Below are positions 35,585 through 44,948 of a stretch of 57,919 nucleotides of DNA, piece by piece. This stretch comes from Cohnella thermotolerans DSM 17683. Its GTDB lineage: Bacteria; Bacillota; Bacilli; Paenibacillales; Paenibacillaceae. The notes under the pieces were generated by a model. The model was not told where the DNA came from and made no database searches. It saw nothing but the letters and a program-made list of their open reading frames with translations. The stretch is taken from the NCBI RefSeq assembly GCF_000429825.1, contig NZ_AUCP01000042.1:1-57919 (forward strand). Reading direction: 5' to 3'. Within the stretch, counting starts at the first letter, position 1. Every line of letters begins with the position of its first letter. Made by a program: the position numbers and the translations under genes.

Positions 35585-36588
35585 ATAATCAAACTTAATC
35601 GAACGTTTTTTTACGACGCGCTATTGTTCCGTCACCCATTGCCTCTAAAGCGCCGTTGTGTAGCCGCTCCCCATTTGCGGGCTTATCCCCGCGGCTCAGA
35701 TCGAATGGCCCCTGTACTGTCTTCTTCTGGAGGCCTATCCCTGTACATCAGATTAAACGATTGGGGCTCCGTGTCTTTTCAGTTTGGCAAAAACCTGTCG
35801 CGCGGACGGTAGGCTGTACTCAATTTTGTGAACGGGGTGTGCTTTCCCCTTTGCAACCAACCGGCAATAGAATCGGAGGTTCTCCACATTCGAAGACAAC
35901 GTTCGAAGGAGCGCCGGCCGGACTTGTCGTGGTGGAGCGCATCGCCGGCAGTGATGAGGTTGAGGATTCGATCGTGCAAGGGAATGTGTACAATGAATCG
36001 AAGGGGGGGCTTGATGTCGAGAGCACGACATCCGAATCTGCCGCTGAAGTTTGATTCGTCAGCAGGTATCCACGCCTGGAAGGTTCCTCCCAAACTCCCT
36101 ATGGTCGCCTTGCTAACGAATCGTATGATTCTTATGATCGGATATTATTGTAATTTCTCCGGTCTAACGAACCCCAGAAGCGTTAATGAGGAATAATTTT
36201 GAGGAAATGCCGTCCTTTTTCCGTAATAGCGACGCTGGAGTTCGTTACCATTTCAAAACGAGTTATTTTGACCAAATAAGGTTCACTGGGTTCGTTAGCC
36301 GCAGATCCAATCACGCTGTTTGCCGCTCGCAACGGAAATAACTTAAAGTCGACTCACTTGCGACAGATTCGGCTCGTACGTTCATCTGCCATTCGCCCGC
36401 GCTGAGCGAGGGTTTCCTTGGGGATGATCTTAACGAGTGATCAGAGTTGCTTGAGGGAGATGGAAAATGTTGCAAACGTGCGATGGCCGGCACGGTTGCC
36501 CCTTCGGAGCGCAGCATCGGGACTCCCCGACAGCGGGGCGAACCGAAGGATTTGTTGTCCGGCTGCTGCCTGCCGCCGTAGCCGGACG
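35585..36588. other. 1-kb gene-free region
   Basis: Open frames here (the longest about 132 codons) overlap on both strands, lack starts with ribosome binding sites, and show no recognisable domain. Codon use and lower GC differ from neighbouring genes. The stretch 36050-36310 carries GTTA-type short repeats. It may be the remains of acquired DNA; I see no gene. Confidence 0.5.
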
Positions 36589-36740
36589 TTCAGCCGCCTA
36601 ACTGCCGGAGCCGGGCTCCTCCTAAGTCCGTCATTCAGCCGCCTAACTGCCGATACCGGGCGCCTCCTGAAGTCGGTCGTTTAGCCGCCTAACTGCCGGA
36701 GCCGTTGCCTCCTGGAGTCGGTCATTCAGCCGCCGACGCC
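36589..36740. repeat. 45-bp tandem repeats, three full copies and a partial fourth
   Basis: Units start TTCAGCCGCCTAACTGCCG at 36589, 36634, 36680 and (truncated) 36725. The last one supplies the stop codon of the amidohydrolase gene. Units differ at a few positions. In frame they would encode RRLNDRLQEA repeats, but no start is evident. Confidence 0.85.
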
Positions 36741-37913
36741 CGGTTTCTCGCGCCCGGCCCATCGGCCGCCGACGAGCTGCCCCCGCGAGAACACCGCTTC
36801 TCGCGCGGGAACGGAAGCGACCGCGTGCATCGGATGTTGCGAGTCGACGAGCATGAAAGTGGCGGGCGCCCCTTCGACCGGCTCGAGCGGCCCGTCGGCG
36901 GGCAAGGCGAACGCCTTCAGCAGATCGTCGTCCGTCACCCATCCGAACCGCTCCGCGAGACGGGACGTACGGGCGAGCAAGTCGCCGTTGCCGAACGGGC
37001 TCCAGGCGTCGCGAACGTTATCCGTTCCAATCCCGACGTCCACCCCTTCGGCAAGCAGCTCACCGACCCGGGGCATCGGCCGGTCGATCGGGACGCTCGT
37101 CACAATGGCTACACCTTCATCCCCCAACCGGCGGGCGAGCTCCCGCGACTGTTCCGGGGGAATTTGCCCCAGACAGTAAGCGTGGCTCACCGAGGCGCGG
37201 CCGGCTTTGCCCGCTTCGGCCGTCAAATCGGCGAACCGTTCGATCGTGTACGCCCCGAGATGGCCGGGGTCGTGCAGGTGCAGATCGACGCCGGCGTCGA
37301 ATTCGGCGCTCAGCTCGAACATCGCTTCCAGGCTTCGTTCCAGTTGCCGGTCCAGCCCCGCCGGATCGACGCCCCCGACCAGGTCGGCTCCCGCACGCAG
37401 CGCTCTTTTCATGATCGCAACCGACTCGGAGCGAAGCAGTCCTTGCTGGGGAAAAGCCACGATCTCGATCTCCATGCGCCCGCGGTATTGCTCCCGCACC
37501 GCGAGAACGTCTTCGAGATGGGACAGCCCGATCCGGGGATCGACGTCGACGTGGGTCCGAATCTTCGTCGTGCCTTGATCGAGCAGAACGTCCAGCAGTC
37601 GCCGCGCGCGCTCGGCGGCGGTCGTCGGGAGCGAAGCCAGCAGCGTTTGCTCGAAGGCAAGCTGTCCCGGAAGGGTGACAAAAGGCTGCAGCGGCTTCCA
37701 AGGCTCGCCCAGAAAATGCTTGTCGAGATGCGTATGCCGGTCCTTCAGCGTCGGCAAATACAGCAAGCCGCCCGCGTCCTTAATGCCGGCTTGCATGTTT
37801 TCCTTCGCGCCGCCCGCCGGAACGATCAGCGAGACGGTTCCGGCGTCCGGATCCAGGATCAGATCGAACAGGCGCTCCCCGACTCTCACCCGATTCAATC
37901 TTGAGATTCGCAT
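36726..37913 (-). CDS. Cytosine-deaminase-like amidohydrolase
   Basis: 395 residues. Metal motif HTHLDKH (about 60), FPQQGLL, HLHDPGH, SHAY and GTDNVRD match the CodA/N-isopropylammelide-type deaminase group. It hydrolyses an amino or amide group on a cyclic N-compound; substrate unknown. GGAGGGG precedes the ATG. Next to allantoinase and an N-type ABC transporter. The stop lies in a tandem repeat. Confidence 0.88.
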   Translation of the reverse strand: MRISRLNRVRVGERLFDLILDPDAGTVSLIVPAGGAKENMQAGIKDAGGLLYLPTLKDRHTHLDKHFLGEPWKPLQPFVTLPGQLAFEQTLLASLPTTAAERARRLLDVLLDQGTTKIRTHVDVDPRIGLSHLEDVLAVREQYRGRMEIEIVAFPQQGLLRSESVAIMKRALRAGADLVGGVDPAGLDRQLERSLEAMFELSAEFDAGVDLHLHDPGHLGAYTIERFADLTAEAGKAGRASVSHAYCLGQIPPEQSRELARRLGDEGVAIVTSVPIDRPMPRVGELLAEGVDVGIGTDNVRDAWSPFGNGDLLARTSRLAERFGWVTDDDLLKAFALPADGPLEPVEGAPATFMLVDSQHPMHAVASVPAREAVFSRGQLVGGRWAGREKPGVGG

Positions 37914-38099
37914 CCCGTTCCCCTCCTTCCTTTTTTTAGCATATTGGAATTTTTATAACTATCGGGCCCGAAGGCGATCTTGACGCCATTGGAGCAACGG
38001 ACCGCGAATCGTTATCGCTCGAATGCCGGGAACGAACGCTCTTAACCGTTCTTTCGGCCAAGCTTCTTCGTCGTCCAAAGACGCCAAAGGCGTTTTTGC

Positions 38100-39497
38100 T
38101 TATAAAGCGGTGTTTCCGGCCTTCGCTCCGCTCGGACTCGTCCCGATCCATTCGCCGGACGGAAGGGACCGGACGCCCGAGCCCCGCTCGTAAACGAGCC
38201 GCCCTCTGCTGTAAGTCGAGACGACTTGGCAGGAGAAGCTCCTCCCGACATAAGGGCTTATCTTGTGGCGGTACAAAAGCTGTTCGGCCTCCAATCGATA
38301 CGGCGCATGAAGGCGGACGAGCACGAGATCCGCATCGGCTCCCGGCGCGATCTCGCCCTTGCGCGGGTGCAAGCCGAAGCGCCGGGCCGGCTCGTACGAG
38401 AGCAAACGGCTGAGCTGCGGCAGCGGCACTCCCCTCTTCGCGAAGCCTTCGTCGAGCATCAGCTCGAGCGAGCTTTGCGCGCCGGAGATGCCGCCCCACG
38501 CCTCGAACAGGTCGTCCGTCGCCTTCATGGACGCCGGACAGGGAGAATGGTCCGAGGCGATCATGTCGATGCGCCCCGCCTTTAGGCATGTCCACAGCTT
38601 CTCCATCTCGGCTCCGCTCCGCAAAGGAGGCGCGCATTTGGCGACGGGCCCTATCCGCTCCAGATCGTCTTCGGTCAGCGTCAAATAGTGCGGACACGTC
38701 TCCAAGGTCACGTCCAGGCCGTCCGCTTTGGCCGCCTCAATGGCCGCAACGGCCGCTTCGCTGCTGATGTGCACGAAGTGGAGCGAACAGCCCGTCTCGC
38801 GCGCGTAGCCCAGCGCCCGGCGCACCGCGTCGAGCTCGGCTTCGATCGGCCGCGACGCCGAATAGTCGGCGGCCTTCGTCGCCCCTTGCGTCCGCATGCT
38901 CGCGGCCAGCCGGGAGACGATCGGCTCGCTCTCCGCATGCAGCGCCAGCACCCTTCCCAGCTTGGCGATCCGCTTCATGCCTTCGAACAGCGTCGCGTCG
39001 TCGACGTTGCGGAACGCCTCTTCGCCGGGATCGCCCGGCGCGGACATGAACGCTTTGAAGCCGACGACGCCCGCCTCGCTCAGCGGCTCCAAATCGTCCA
39101 GATGGCCGGGCATCAGCCCGCCCCAGCAGCCGAAATCGACGAGCGACCGCCCCTTCGCCGCCTCCAGCTTCATTTGAAGCGCGCGAACCGTAACGGTCGG
39201 CGGAATTCCGTTCAGCGGCATATCGAGATACGTCGTGCATCCCCCGGCCGCGAGCGCGGCGGAGCCGCTCTCGAACCCTTCCCAATCTCCAAGACCCGGC
39301 TCGTTCAGATGGACGTGAACGTCGATCATGCCGGCCATGACGTGCAGCCCTTCCGCGTCGATCGCTTCCGCTGCTTCGATCTCCGCGATCGTGCCGAGCC
39401 GAACGATCCGGCCGTCCTTAATGCCGATATCCGTCCGGCGTACCTCGTCCGGCAGAACGACGCTTCCATTGCGTATGACAAGATCCATCAGGCTCAT
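38100..39497 (-). CDS. allB: Allantoinase/dihydropyrimidinase-like cyclic amidohydrolase
   Basis: 465 residues from ATG 39497, with GGGGAG 8 bases upstream. HVHLNEPG, carboxylated lysine region (VGFKAFMS), LHAESEP, SDHSPC and CPHYLTL follow the allantoinase pattern. It opens allantoin, hydantoin or a related ring. Between the ABC transporter and the deaminase-like gene; the preceding terminator may separate it from the transporter. Confidence 0.9.
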   Translation of the reverse strand: MSLMDLVIRNGSVVLPDEVRRTDIGIKDGRIVRLGTIAEIEAAEAIDAEGLHVMAGMIDVHVHLNEPGLGDWEGFESGSAALAAGGCTTYLDMPLNGIPPTVTVRALQMKLEAAKGRSLVDFGCWGGLMPGHLDDLEPLSEAGVVGFKAFMSAPGDPGEEAFRNVDDATLFEGMKRIAKLGRVLALHAESEPIVSRLAASMRTQGATKAADYSASRPIEAELDAVRRALGYARETGCSLHFVHISSEAAVAAIEAAKADGLDVTLETCPHYLTLTEDDLERIGPVAKCAPPLRSGAEMEKLWTCLKAGRIDMIASDHSPCPASMKATDDLFEAWGGISGAQSSLELMLDEGFAKRGVPLPQLSRLLSYEPARRFGLHPRKGEIAPGADADLVLVRLHAPYRLEAEQLLYRHKISPYVGRSFSCQVVSTYSRGRLVYERGSGVRSLPSGEWIGTSPSGAKAGNTAL

Positions 39498-39535
39498 AAC
39501 GCGGCTCCCCTTTCCCATTCGGAAGGTATGCGAAA

Positions 39536-39565
39536 GCCGGGTCCGAGGTATAGATCAGACCCGGC
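39536..39565 (-). terminator. Hairpin between the ABC transporter and allB
   Basis: GCCGGGTC and GACCCGGC form an 8-bp stem over a 14-base loop. The T-run on the minus strand is weak, so partial readthrough into allB is plausible. Confidence 0.6.
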
Positions 39566-39587
39566 CTTCCTTGCTTCGATCTTCGTC

Positions 39588-40727
39588 TTATTTGATTTCC
39601 GCCTTGATGAGCGAGGCGTCGACCGCCTTCAGCAAGCTAAGGTCGTGATAGGAGGCGGGATCCGGAATCGTCTTGATGTTGCCAACCGACTTCAGGTACT
39701 CCCCGACCGCCGGACCGTTGCTGCCGTTCACGTACGTGTCGTCCACGTCCATGGAGTAGACGTTACGGTTCATGATCTCCTTCAGCTCCGCTTCGCTCAG
39801 ATGCAGCTCCGGCGCCAAAATTTTGATCGCCTCGTCGCGATTCGTATTGATGTAGTCCGTCGCTTTCCTCAGCGCGGCGAGAACGGCCTTGACCGTGTTC
39901 GGGTTTTTCTCGAGATACGAATCCGTCACCTGCATCGTCGTATGGACGCTCATCCAGTTGACCGGCCCCTGCTTATCCGGCAGCTCGCTCTTCGTTCCGC
40001 TGAACAGGAACTTGCCTCCGGCCTGGATCGCCTTCGTAACGAACGGCTCCCAGCACGCCATGGCGTCGATGTCGCCTTTCTGCAGCGCGACGACCGCGTC
40101 GCTCGGCGCCAGGTTGACGAATTTGATTTTGCCGATGTCGACGCCCAGTTCCTTGCCCATATTGTCGATGGCGATTTTGACGTCGGCGCCGTTCGGGATG
40201 CCGATCGTTTTGCCTTCGAGGTCCTTGGCGCTCGTCAGCTTCAAATCTTTCGCGCCTACGACCGCCTGCGTTCCCGCGATTTGCGCCAGCGGAGCGACGA
40301 TTTTCACCCCGATGCCGTTCGATTTGAGGATGATGTCCATGAAGTTCGTCTGAATGCTGACGGGCGCGCTGCCGCCGGAAACCATCGGTCCGATGTCCGG
40401 GCCGCTCTCGATCAGCTTGCTCGTGACGTTGAGGCCTTCTTCCTTGAAATAGCCCAGCTTGTCGGCGATAATCTGCTGCGACGAGATTTGCGCGTCCCGT
40501 ACGCCGATCAAGGTCACTTCCGTCGTCTCCGGCTTGGCGTCCGCGGCGAACGGCGAAGCGGATTCGGAAGCGGACGCCGAAGGCGAAGCCGGCGCGGCCT
40601 GGGATTCGGACGATGACGCCGACGGCGAGCTTCCGGCATTCGAATGGTTGTTGCTGCCGCATGCCGGCAATATCATCAACAGGATAGCGACGATAAACAG
40701 CGTTTGAACCCGACTTTTCCTTTTCAT
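39588..40727 (-). CDS. ABC transporter substrate-binding lipoprotein (NitT/TauT type)
   Basis: 379 residues. Lipobox PACG (C23) and a long Ser/Ala-rich linker to about 65. SsuA/ThiY-like fold with VTLIGVRDAQISSQ and GPDIGPMVSGGSAP. It binds small N- or S-containing compounds. Genes for the permease and ATPase precede it. The amidohydrolases downstream suggest a ureide or pyrimidine-like ligand (inference). Confidence 0.9.
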   Translation of the reverse strand: MKRKSRVQTLFIVAILLMILPACGSNNHSNAGSSPSASSSESQAAPASPSASASESASPFAADAKPETTEVTLIGVRDAQISSQQIIADKLGYFKEEGLNVTSKLIESGPDIGPMVSGGSAPVSIQTNFMDIILKSNGIGVKIVAPLAQIAGTQAVVGAKDLKLTSAKDLEGKTIGIPNGADVKIAIDNMGKELGVDIGKIKFVNLAPSDAVVALQKGDIDAMACWEPFVTKAIQAGGKFLFSGTKSELPDKQGPVNWMSVHTTMQVTDSYLEKNPNTVKAVLAALRKATDYINTNRDEAIKILAPELHLSEAELKEIMNRNVYSMDVDDTYVNGSNGPAVGEYLKSVGNIKTIPDPASYHDLSLLKAVDASLIKAEIK

Positions 40728-40752
40728 TCGTTTCCCTCCACATGGTTTCTGT

Positions 40753-41643
40753 TTATCTGGTCTTGCCTTTCTCGACGGCAGCTCCCATGCCGCCCTTGCG
40801 CCAAGCGAGCACCCTCCTCTCCAGCAGCTTCAGCAGGAAGGAGAACAAGCTGTATTCCATGCCAATCAGAATGATGGCAACGAACATATTGGTAATCTTG
40901 AAGTAGTTCCGGGCGTCCACAATAATGTAGCCGAGGCCGGAGTCTGCCCCCATCATCTCCGCGACGATCAAGGCGGAGAACGACAGCCCCAGGCTGATGT
41001 GCGCGCCGATGAGCAGGTTGGGAACCGCGGACGGGATCAGCACCCGGGCGAAAATCTGCCGTTCCGAAGCGCCCAGGCTGAGCGCCGAGCGGATAAGCGT
41101 CGACGGGACGGACTTGAAGCCTTCGAGCGTGTTGACGAGCACCGGAACGAAGGTCGTCCAGGCGATGAGCAGCACCTTCGGAAATTCGCCGATGCCGAAC
41201 CAGATGATGAACAGCGGCAGCAGCGCGAGCGCCGGAATCGGGCTGACCAACGTAAGAACGGGGGCGAACCATTGCTCCAGCCGCCGGAATTTGCTCATGA
41301 GCACCGCCAGCAGGACGGCCGCGCACGAGCCGATCAGGAAGCCCAGCACGATGCGGATCGAGCTTGCGATCAGACTGTCCGCGATGATGCCGGTCTTCGC
41401 CAGATCCCATCCGTCGCTCACAAGCGTCGACGGCGCCGGAAGGAACAGCGGATTGAACAACGCCGCTTGTTCGTTCAGCCGGGAGAACATTTCCCACACC
41501 GCGAAAAACAGCACGTAAGGAATCCAGTTCCATTGCCTCCGGGCGCCGGCTTTGACGGGCTTGCGCTTCGCAGCGGGAGCGGCCAGCTTGAGCGGGGCGG
41601 GCGATTCGGCTTCTTCGGCGACGGTTGCGGGAAGCTCGCTCAT
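40753..41643 (-). CDS. ABC transporter permease (SsuC/NitT type)
   Basis: 296 residues with six helices and the BPD_transp_1 EAA-like loop. The N-terminal 40 residues are soluble and Ala/Lys-rich. Overlaps the ATPase gene by four bases (ATGA), and the binding-protein gene starts 25 bases later. Imports the substrate of the cluster. Confidence 0.92.
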   Translation of the reverse strand: MSELPATVAEEAESPAPLKLAAPAAKRKPVKAGARRQWNWIPYVLFFAVWEMFSRLNEQAALFNPLFLPAPSTLVSDGWDLAKTGIIADSLIASSIRIVLGFLIGSCAAVLLAVLMSKFRRLEQWFAPVLTLVSPIPALALLPLFIIWFGIGEFPKVLLIAWTTFVPVLVNTLEGFKSVPSTLIRSALSLGASERQIFARVLIPSAVPNLLIGAHISLGLSFSALIVAEMMGADSGLGYIIVDARNYFKITNMFVAIILIGMEYSLFSFLLKLLERRVLAWRKGGMGAAVEKGKTR

Positions 41644-42383
41644 GCCGGCACCTCCCCCGCGCCGTCCATCAGCAGCCGTTCGATGCGGGCCATCGCTTCC
41701 CCGAAGCCGGGCGACTCGTACGACCGCGGATGGGCGATGCCGATCTCGAACACCTCGGCGACGGCGCCATGCTTCATGACGACGACCCGGTCCGCCAAAT
41801 AGACCGCTTCGCTGATGCTGTGGGTGACGAATAGAATCGTCGGCCGCAGCTTTTCATAGATTCGACGAAGCTCTCTCTGCATCATGTCCCTCGTCAAAAT
41901 GTCCAGCGCGCCGAAAGGCTCATCCATGAGCAAAATGTCGGGACTGCTCGCGAGCGCCCGGGCGATGCCGACCCGCTGCTTCATGCCGCCGGACAGCTCG
42001 GCCGGGTAATGGGACGCGTACGCCTCCAGCCCGACCAGACGGAGGAAGCGCTCCGCCGTCTCCCGCGCTTTGCGCTTGGGCACGCCCTGCACCTCCGGTC
42101 CGAAGGCGACGTTCTGCAGAACGGTGTACCACGGGAAAAGCGCGTGATCCTGGAACACCATTCCCCTCGCCTTGGACGGTCCGCGCACCGGCTGGCCGTC
42201 CACCCGGATCTCCCCCTCGTCGGGGAGCAGATAGCCGGCCACCATGTTCAGCAGCGTCGATTTGCCGCAGCCGCTGTGGCCCAGAATGCAGATGAATTCG
42301 TGCTCGTTCACGGTCAAATTCACGTCTTTGAGAACGATTCGGTCTCCGTAGCTTTTTCCGACCCGATCCACGGTCAGCTTCAT
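41640..42383 (-). CDS. ABC transporter ATP-binding protein (SsuB/NitT type)
   Basis: 247 residues from ATG 42383; the open frame starts 23 codons earlier over the operator. Walker A GHSGCGKST, signature LSGGMKQR, Walker B ILLMDEPF and the H-loop are intact. Energises the permease encoded next. Confidence 0.94.
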   Translation of the reverse strand: MKLTVDRVGKSYGDRIVLKDVNLTVNEHEFICILGHSGCGKSTLLNMVAGYLLPDEGEIRVDGQPVRGPSKARGMVFQDHALFPWYTVLQNVAFGPEVQGVPKRKARETAERFLRLVGLEAYASHYPAELSGGMKQRVGIARALASSPDILLMDEPFGALDILTRDMMQRELRRIYEKLRPTILFVTHSISEAVYLADRVVVMKHGAVAEVFEIGIAHPRSYESPGFGEAMARIERLLMDGAGEVPA

Positions 42384-42424
42384 AGTCTCGCCTCGCTTTT
42401 TCGTAAAGTTCACAACCGAATGGG

Positions 42425-42438
42425 ATACAAAATTGTAT
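42425..42438. promoter_or_regulatory. Palindromic operator upstream of the ABC operon
   Basis: ATACAAAATTGTAT is a perfect 6-2-6 palindrome 42 bases before the ATPase start and after the GntR gene. The form suits an FCD-type GntR dimer. Confidence 0.65.
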
Positions 42439-42464
42439 ACAATCGCCGGCACAAAAACGGATGC

Positions 42465-43154
42465 CTACTCCCGGGATCCGATCAGCCTCTCCGGCCGGAA
42501 AATGTCGGCGAGCGACTTCGGGCTGTCCTGCGCCCTCCCGAAATCCAGCGTCTCCTCCAGCTCCCGCAAATGCTCCAGCGTCAAGCGCTCGGCCGCACCT
42601 AAGTCCCGCTCCCGAATCGCGGCGAGAATCCGCTCGTGGTCCTGGCAGCACTTCACCTTCTGTTCCCCGTACAACGCCATAATGACGTAGGTCAAAGACA
42701 GCAGCTCTTCCAGGCAGCGATAGAAGTACGAATTGCCCGAGAATTCGGCGATCCGCAGATGGAAGTCGCCCGTCACCTGAATCGCGCCGAACAAGTCGCC
42801 CCGCTTCTGGGATTCCTCCTCCTCCGCCAGCAGCTTCTTCAGCACATCGTACTGCGGATCGGTCAGCGTCCGGCAAACGTTGCGGACGGCCGCCGCCTCG
42901 ATCACCCTTCGCATCTCGAACACTTCCATCGCCTCGAGCACCGTCGGACAAGCGACGAACGCGCCCTTGTAGGGGATGATCGAGACGAGCTTCTCGCTCG
43001 CCAACCGGCGAAAGACGCCGCGAACCGGGGTCCGGCTGACGCCGAACGACTCGGCGATCACTTCCTCCACGAGCTGCATGCCGGGCCGCAGCTTCTGCTC
43101 GATAATCGCTTGCTTGATCGCCTTGTAAATCTCCGTTTCGACTTCTTGGGCCAT
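42465..43154 (-). CDS. GntR-family regulator, FCD subgroup
   Basis: 229 residues. Winged HTH (LRPGMQLVEEVIAESFGVSR, TPVRGVFRRL) followed by an all-helical FCD domain with metal-ligand-type residues (HLRIAE). Members sense small carboxylates or N-compounds. Likely regulates the ABC/amidohydrolase operon that starts 82 bases downstream, and itself. Confidence 0.92.
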   Translation of the reverse strand: MAQEVETEIYKAIKQAIIEQKLRPGMQLVEEVIAESFGVSRTPVRGVFRRLASEKLVSIIPYKGAFVACPTVLEAMEVFEMRRVIEAAAVRNVCRTLTDPQYDVLKKLLAEEEESQKRGDLFGAIQVTGDFHLRIAEFSGNSYFYRCLEELLSLTYVIMALYGEQKVKCCQDHERILAAIRERDLGAAERLTLEHLRELEETLDFGRAQDSPKSLADIFRPERLIGSRE

Positions 43155-43205
43155 CGGCTCGGTTCTCCTAAAGTTTTATGGAAGCGACGCATCAAACTCA
43201 CCCCG

Positions 43206-43245
43206 ATCGTAAAACGCCCCATCCAGATGTGTCAATGTAGTTGAC
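43206..43245 (-). promoter_or_regulatory. Promoter and overlapping palindrome of the GntR gene
   Basis: TTGACA (43230-43235), 18 bases, TACGAT (43206-43211) on the minus strand. GTCAATGTAGTTGAC (43231-43245) is a 5-5-5 palindrome covering the -35, a possible autoregulatory site. Confidence 0.6.
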
Positions 43246-43385
43246 GCGTTTGCGGTTGATCCTTGTGATAGGGCACAAAAATAAGCGATTTCAGTTGGGT
43301 TCGGAACAATTTTCAGCAAAGATACGTCTTGATTGAGTTAGGTTTTATCACACGAATACAGGCGTTTTCTCCGAACAAAACAAAT

Positions 43386-43412
43386 AAGCTTCAAGCCGAT
43401 TGGCTGAAGCTT
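43386..43412 (-). terminator. Terminator of the sugar-ABC/two-component operon
   Basis: AAGCTTCA/TGAAGCTT stem of 8 bp with an 11-base loop, followed by a T-rich tract on the minus strand. Confidence 0.75.
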
Positions 43413-43433
43413 CCTCCGAATTTGAACCGGGCG

Positions 43434-44948
43434 TCACGCGTTCCGTTGAGGGGAGCCCTGCTGCCCGATTTTGCGGATTTCCGAGGGATACTTCCCGAAC
43501 ATCTCCGTAAACAGTTTCGTGAAATGGCGCGTGCTGTAATAACCGACTCGCTCCGCGACCTGCTTGATTTGCAGGTTGGTGTACAGCAGCAGCTCCTTCG
43601 CTTTGTGCATGCGGATGCGCGTCAAATATTTCACGAACGTGATGCCCGTTTTCTTGTGGAACAACGTGCTTAAGTAAGCGACCGACACATTCAGCTCGCT
43701 CGCCATTTGTCCGATGCCGATGTCGTCCATGTAATGCTGCTCGACATATTGAATAACCTGGTCCGCAAGATTGGCCGGCACCGGCTCTCTCGCCTCCCGC
43801 AGCGCGCGTTCCCTGAACGTGCGAAGTTCTCTTGCGGTTTGCGAGGCCGGGGCTTCCCCCGGCAGATCGAGCCCGATCGCATAGCGCAAAAACAGGCGGG
43901 CGGCTTGCCGCATGCACGGTTTGTCGGCAAGGCCGGATTTCGCCGCCAGCGTCTCCAGACTGCCGATCGCCTGCTCCGCCTGCAAATACATGCGGTTCTG
44001 AAAGCATGCCGCAATGGAGGAGAGCAGCCGGCTCGCCTCCAGCTTATCCGGATCGCGTGCGCCTTGCGCCACTTCCGAATAGGACAGAATCCGGCCGATG
44101 CCGCACAGCGCCCGAGCTTCCGTCCATTGCATCAACTGCTGCAGTTGTTCGTTCATCGCTTCAAAACCCGCGCACTCTTCCGTCTTCAGCACAGTCATCA
44201 TCGTTTCTTCGCCGCACCGTTTATCCGCCGCTTCCTTCACCTTGCCGAAGAAACGGCTAACGTGATCCTCGCCCGCTCGCCCCGTCTCCGGATCCCATGC
44301 CGCCACGGCGGCGAGCGCTCCGGATGGCAGAGAGAGCAGCGCAGCATTCATCCCGTATACGATGTGTCCGTCGGCAAGCCGGCGCAGCTCGTCGTAAAAT
44401 TCGCGTTCCAGCGCGGTTACGCGGCCGGGAAGCTGCGGAGCGTCCATGACGAATATCCAGCCCGTGAACCGGCCGCGGAAAAACACGCCGCTCCGTTCCT
44501 CGTTCTTGAGCGAGGTAAGGCCGTTGCACAGCGCAAATACGTTGTTCTCGAACTGTTGGTTAAGCAAGCCGATATATTCTTTATTGTCCCTGTAAATGTG
44601 CAGCAGCGTCTTCTCCAATTCCGCCGGAGCGACCGGCTTCAGCAAATATTCCGAAACGCCCAGCTTTAACGCCTGATGCGCATACTCGAAATCGGAGAAA
44701 CCGCTCAATAGAATCCATCGGGTCAAGGGGGATAACGCTCTGCCTTGACGGATCGCTTCCAGTCCGTCCATCTTCGGCATGCGGATGTCCACGATGGCGA
44801 TGTCCGGCTTATGCTCGGCTACCCGTTCAAGCAGTTCCTCGCCGTTCGTCGCTTCGCCGACGATTTGCCACGCCGCCTCCATCTCCTTGATCATCATGGT
44901 CAAGCTGACTCTGACGAGGCTTTCGTCATCGGCGATAACCAGTTTCAC
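43434..44948 (-). CDS. Response regulator, YesN/AraC type
   Basis: 504 residues from a GTG at 44948, which overlaps the kinase stop (GTGA). Receiver domain with D7-D8 and phospho-acceptor D54 (IAIVDIRMPKMDG); a middle region of unknown structure; C-terminal AraC HTH pair (DIGIGQMASELNVSVAYLST, YYSTRHFTKLF). Pairs with the upstream kinase and probably controls the sugar transporter. Confidence 0.94.
   Translation of the reverse strand: MKLVIADDESLVRVSLTMMIKEMEAAWQIVGEATNGEELLERVAEHKPDIAIVDIRMPKMDGLEAIRQGRALSPLTRWILLSGFSDFEYAHQALKLGVSEYLLKPVAPAELEKTLLHIYRDNKEYIGLLNQQFENNVFALCNGLTSLKNEERSGVFFRGRFTGWIFVMDAPQLPGRVTALEREFYDELRRLADGHIVYGMNAALLSLPSGALAAVAAWDPETGRAGEDHVSRFFGKVKEAADKRCGEETMMTVLKTEECAGFEAMNEQLQQLMQWTEARALCGIGRILSYSEVAQGARDPDKLEASRLLSSIAACFQNRMYLQAEQAIGSLETLAAKSGLADKPCMRQAARLFLRYAIGLDLPGEAPASQTARELRTFRERALREAREPVPANLADQVIQYVEQHYMDDIGIGQMASELNVSVAYLSTLFHKKTGITFVKYLTRIRMHKAKELLLYTNLQIKQVAERVGYYSTRHFTKLFTEMFGKYPSEIRKIGQQGSPQRNA

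Noticed and set aside
35656..36054. 132-codon plus-strand frame and overlapping minus frames
   Set aside because: No ribosome binding site, no recognisable motif, competing frames of similar length; not called a gene.
36643..36942. Repeat-encoded 99-residue protein
   Set aside because: The frame overlaps the amidohydrolase end and the repeats have no start signal.
38688..40616. 642-codon plus-strand open frame
   Set aside because: Opposite allB and the binding-protein gene; Arg/Leu-rich composition with no domain.
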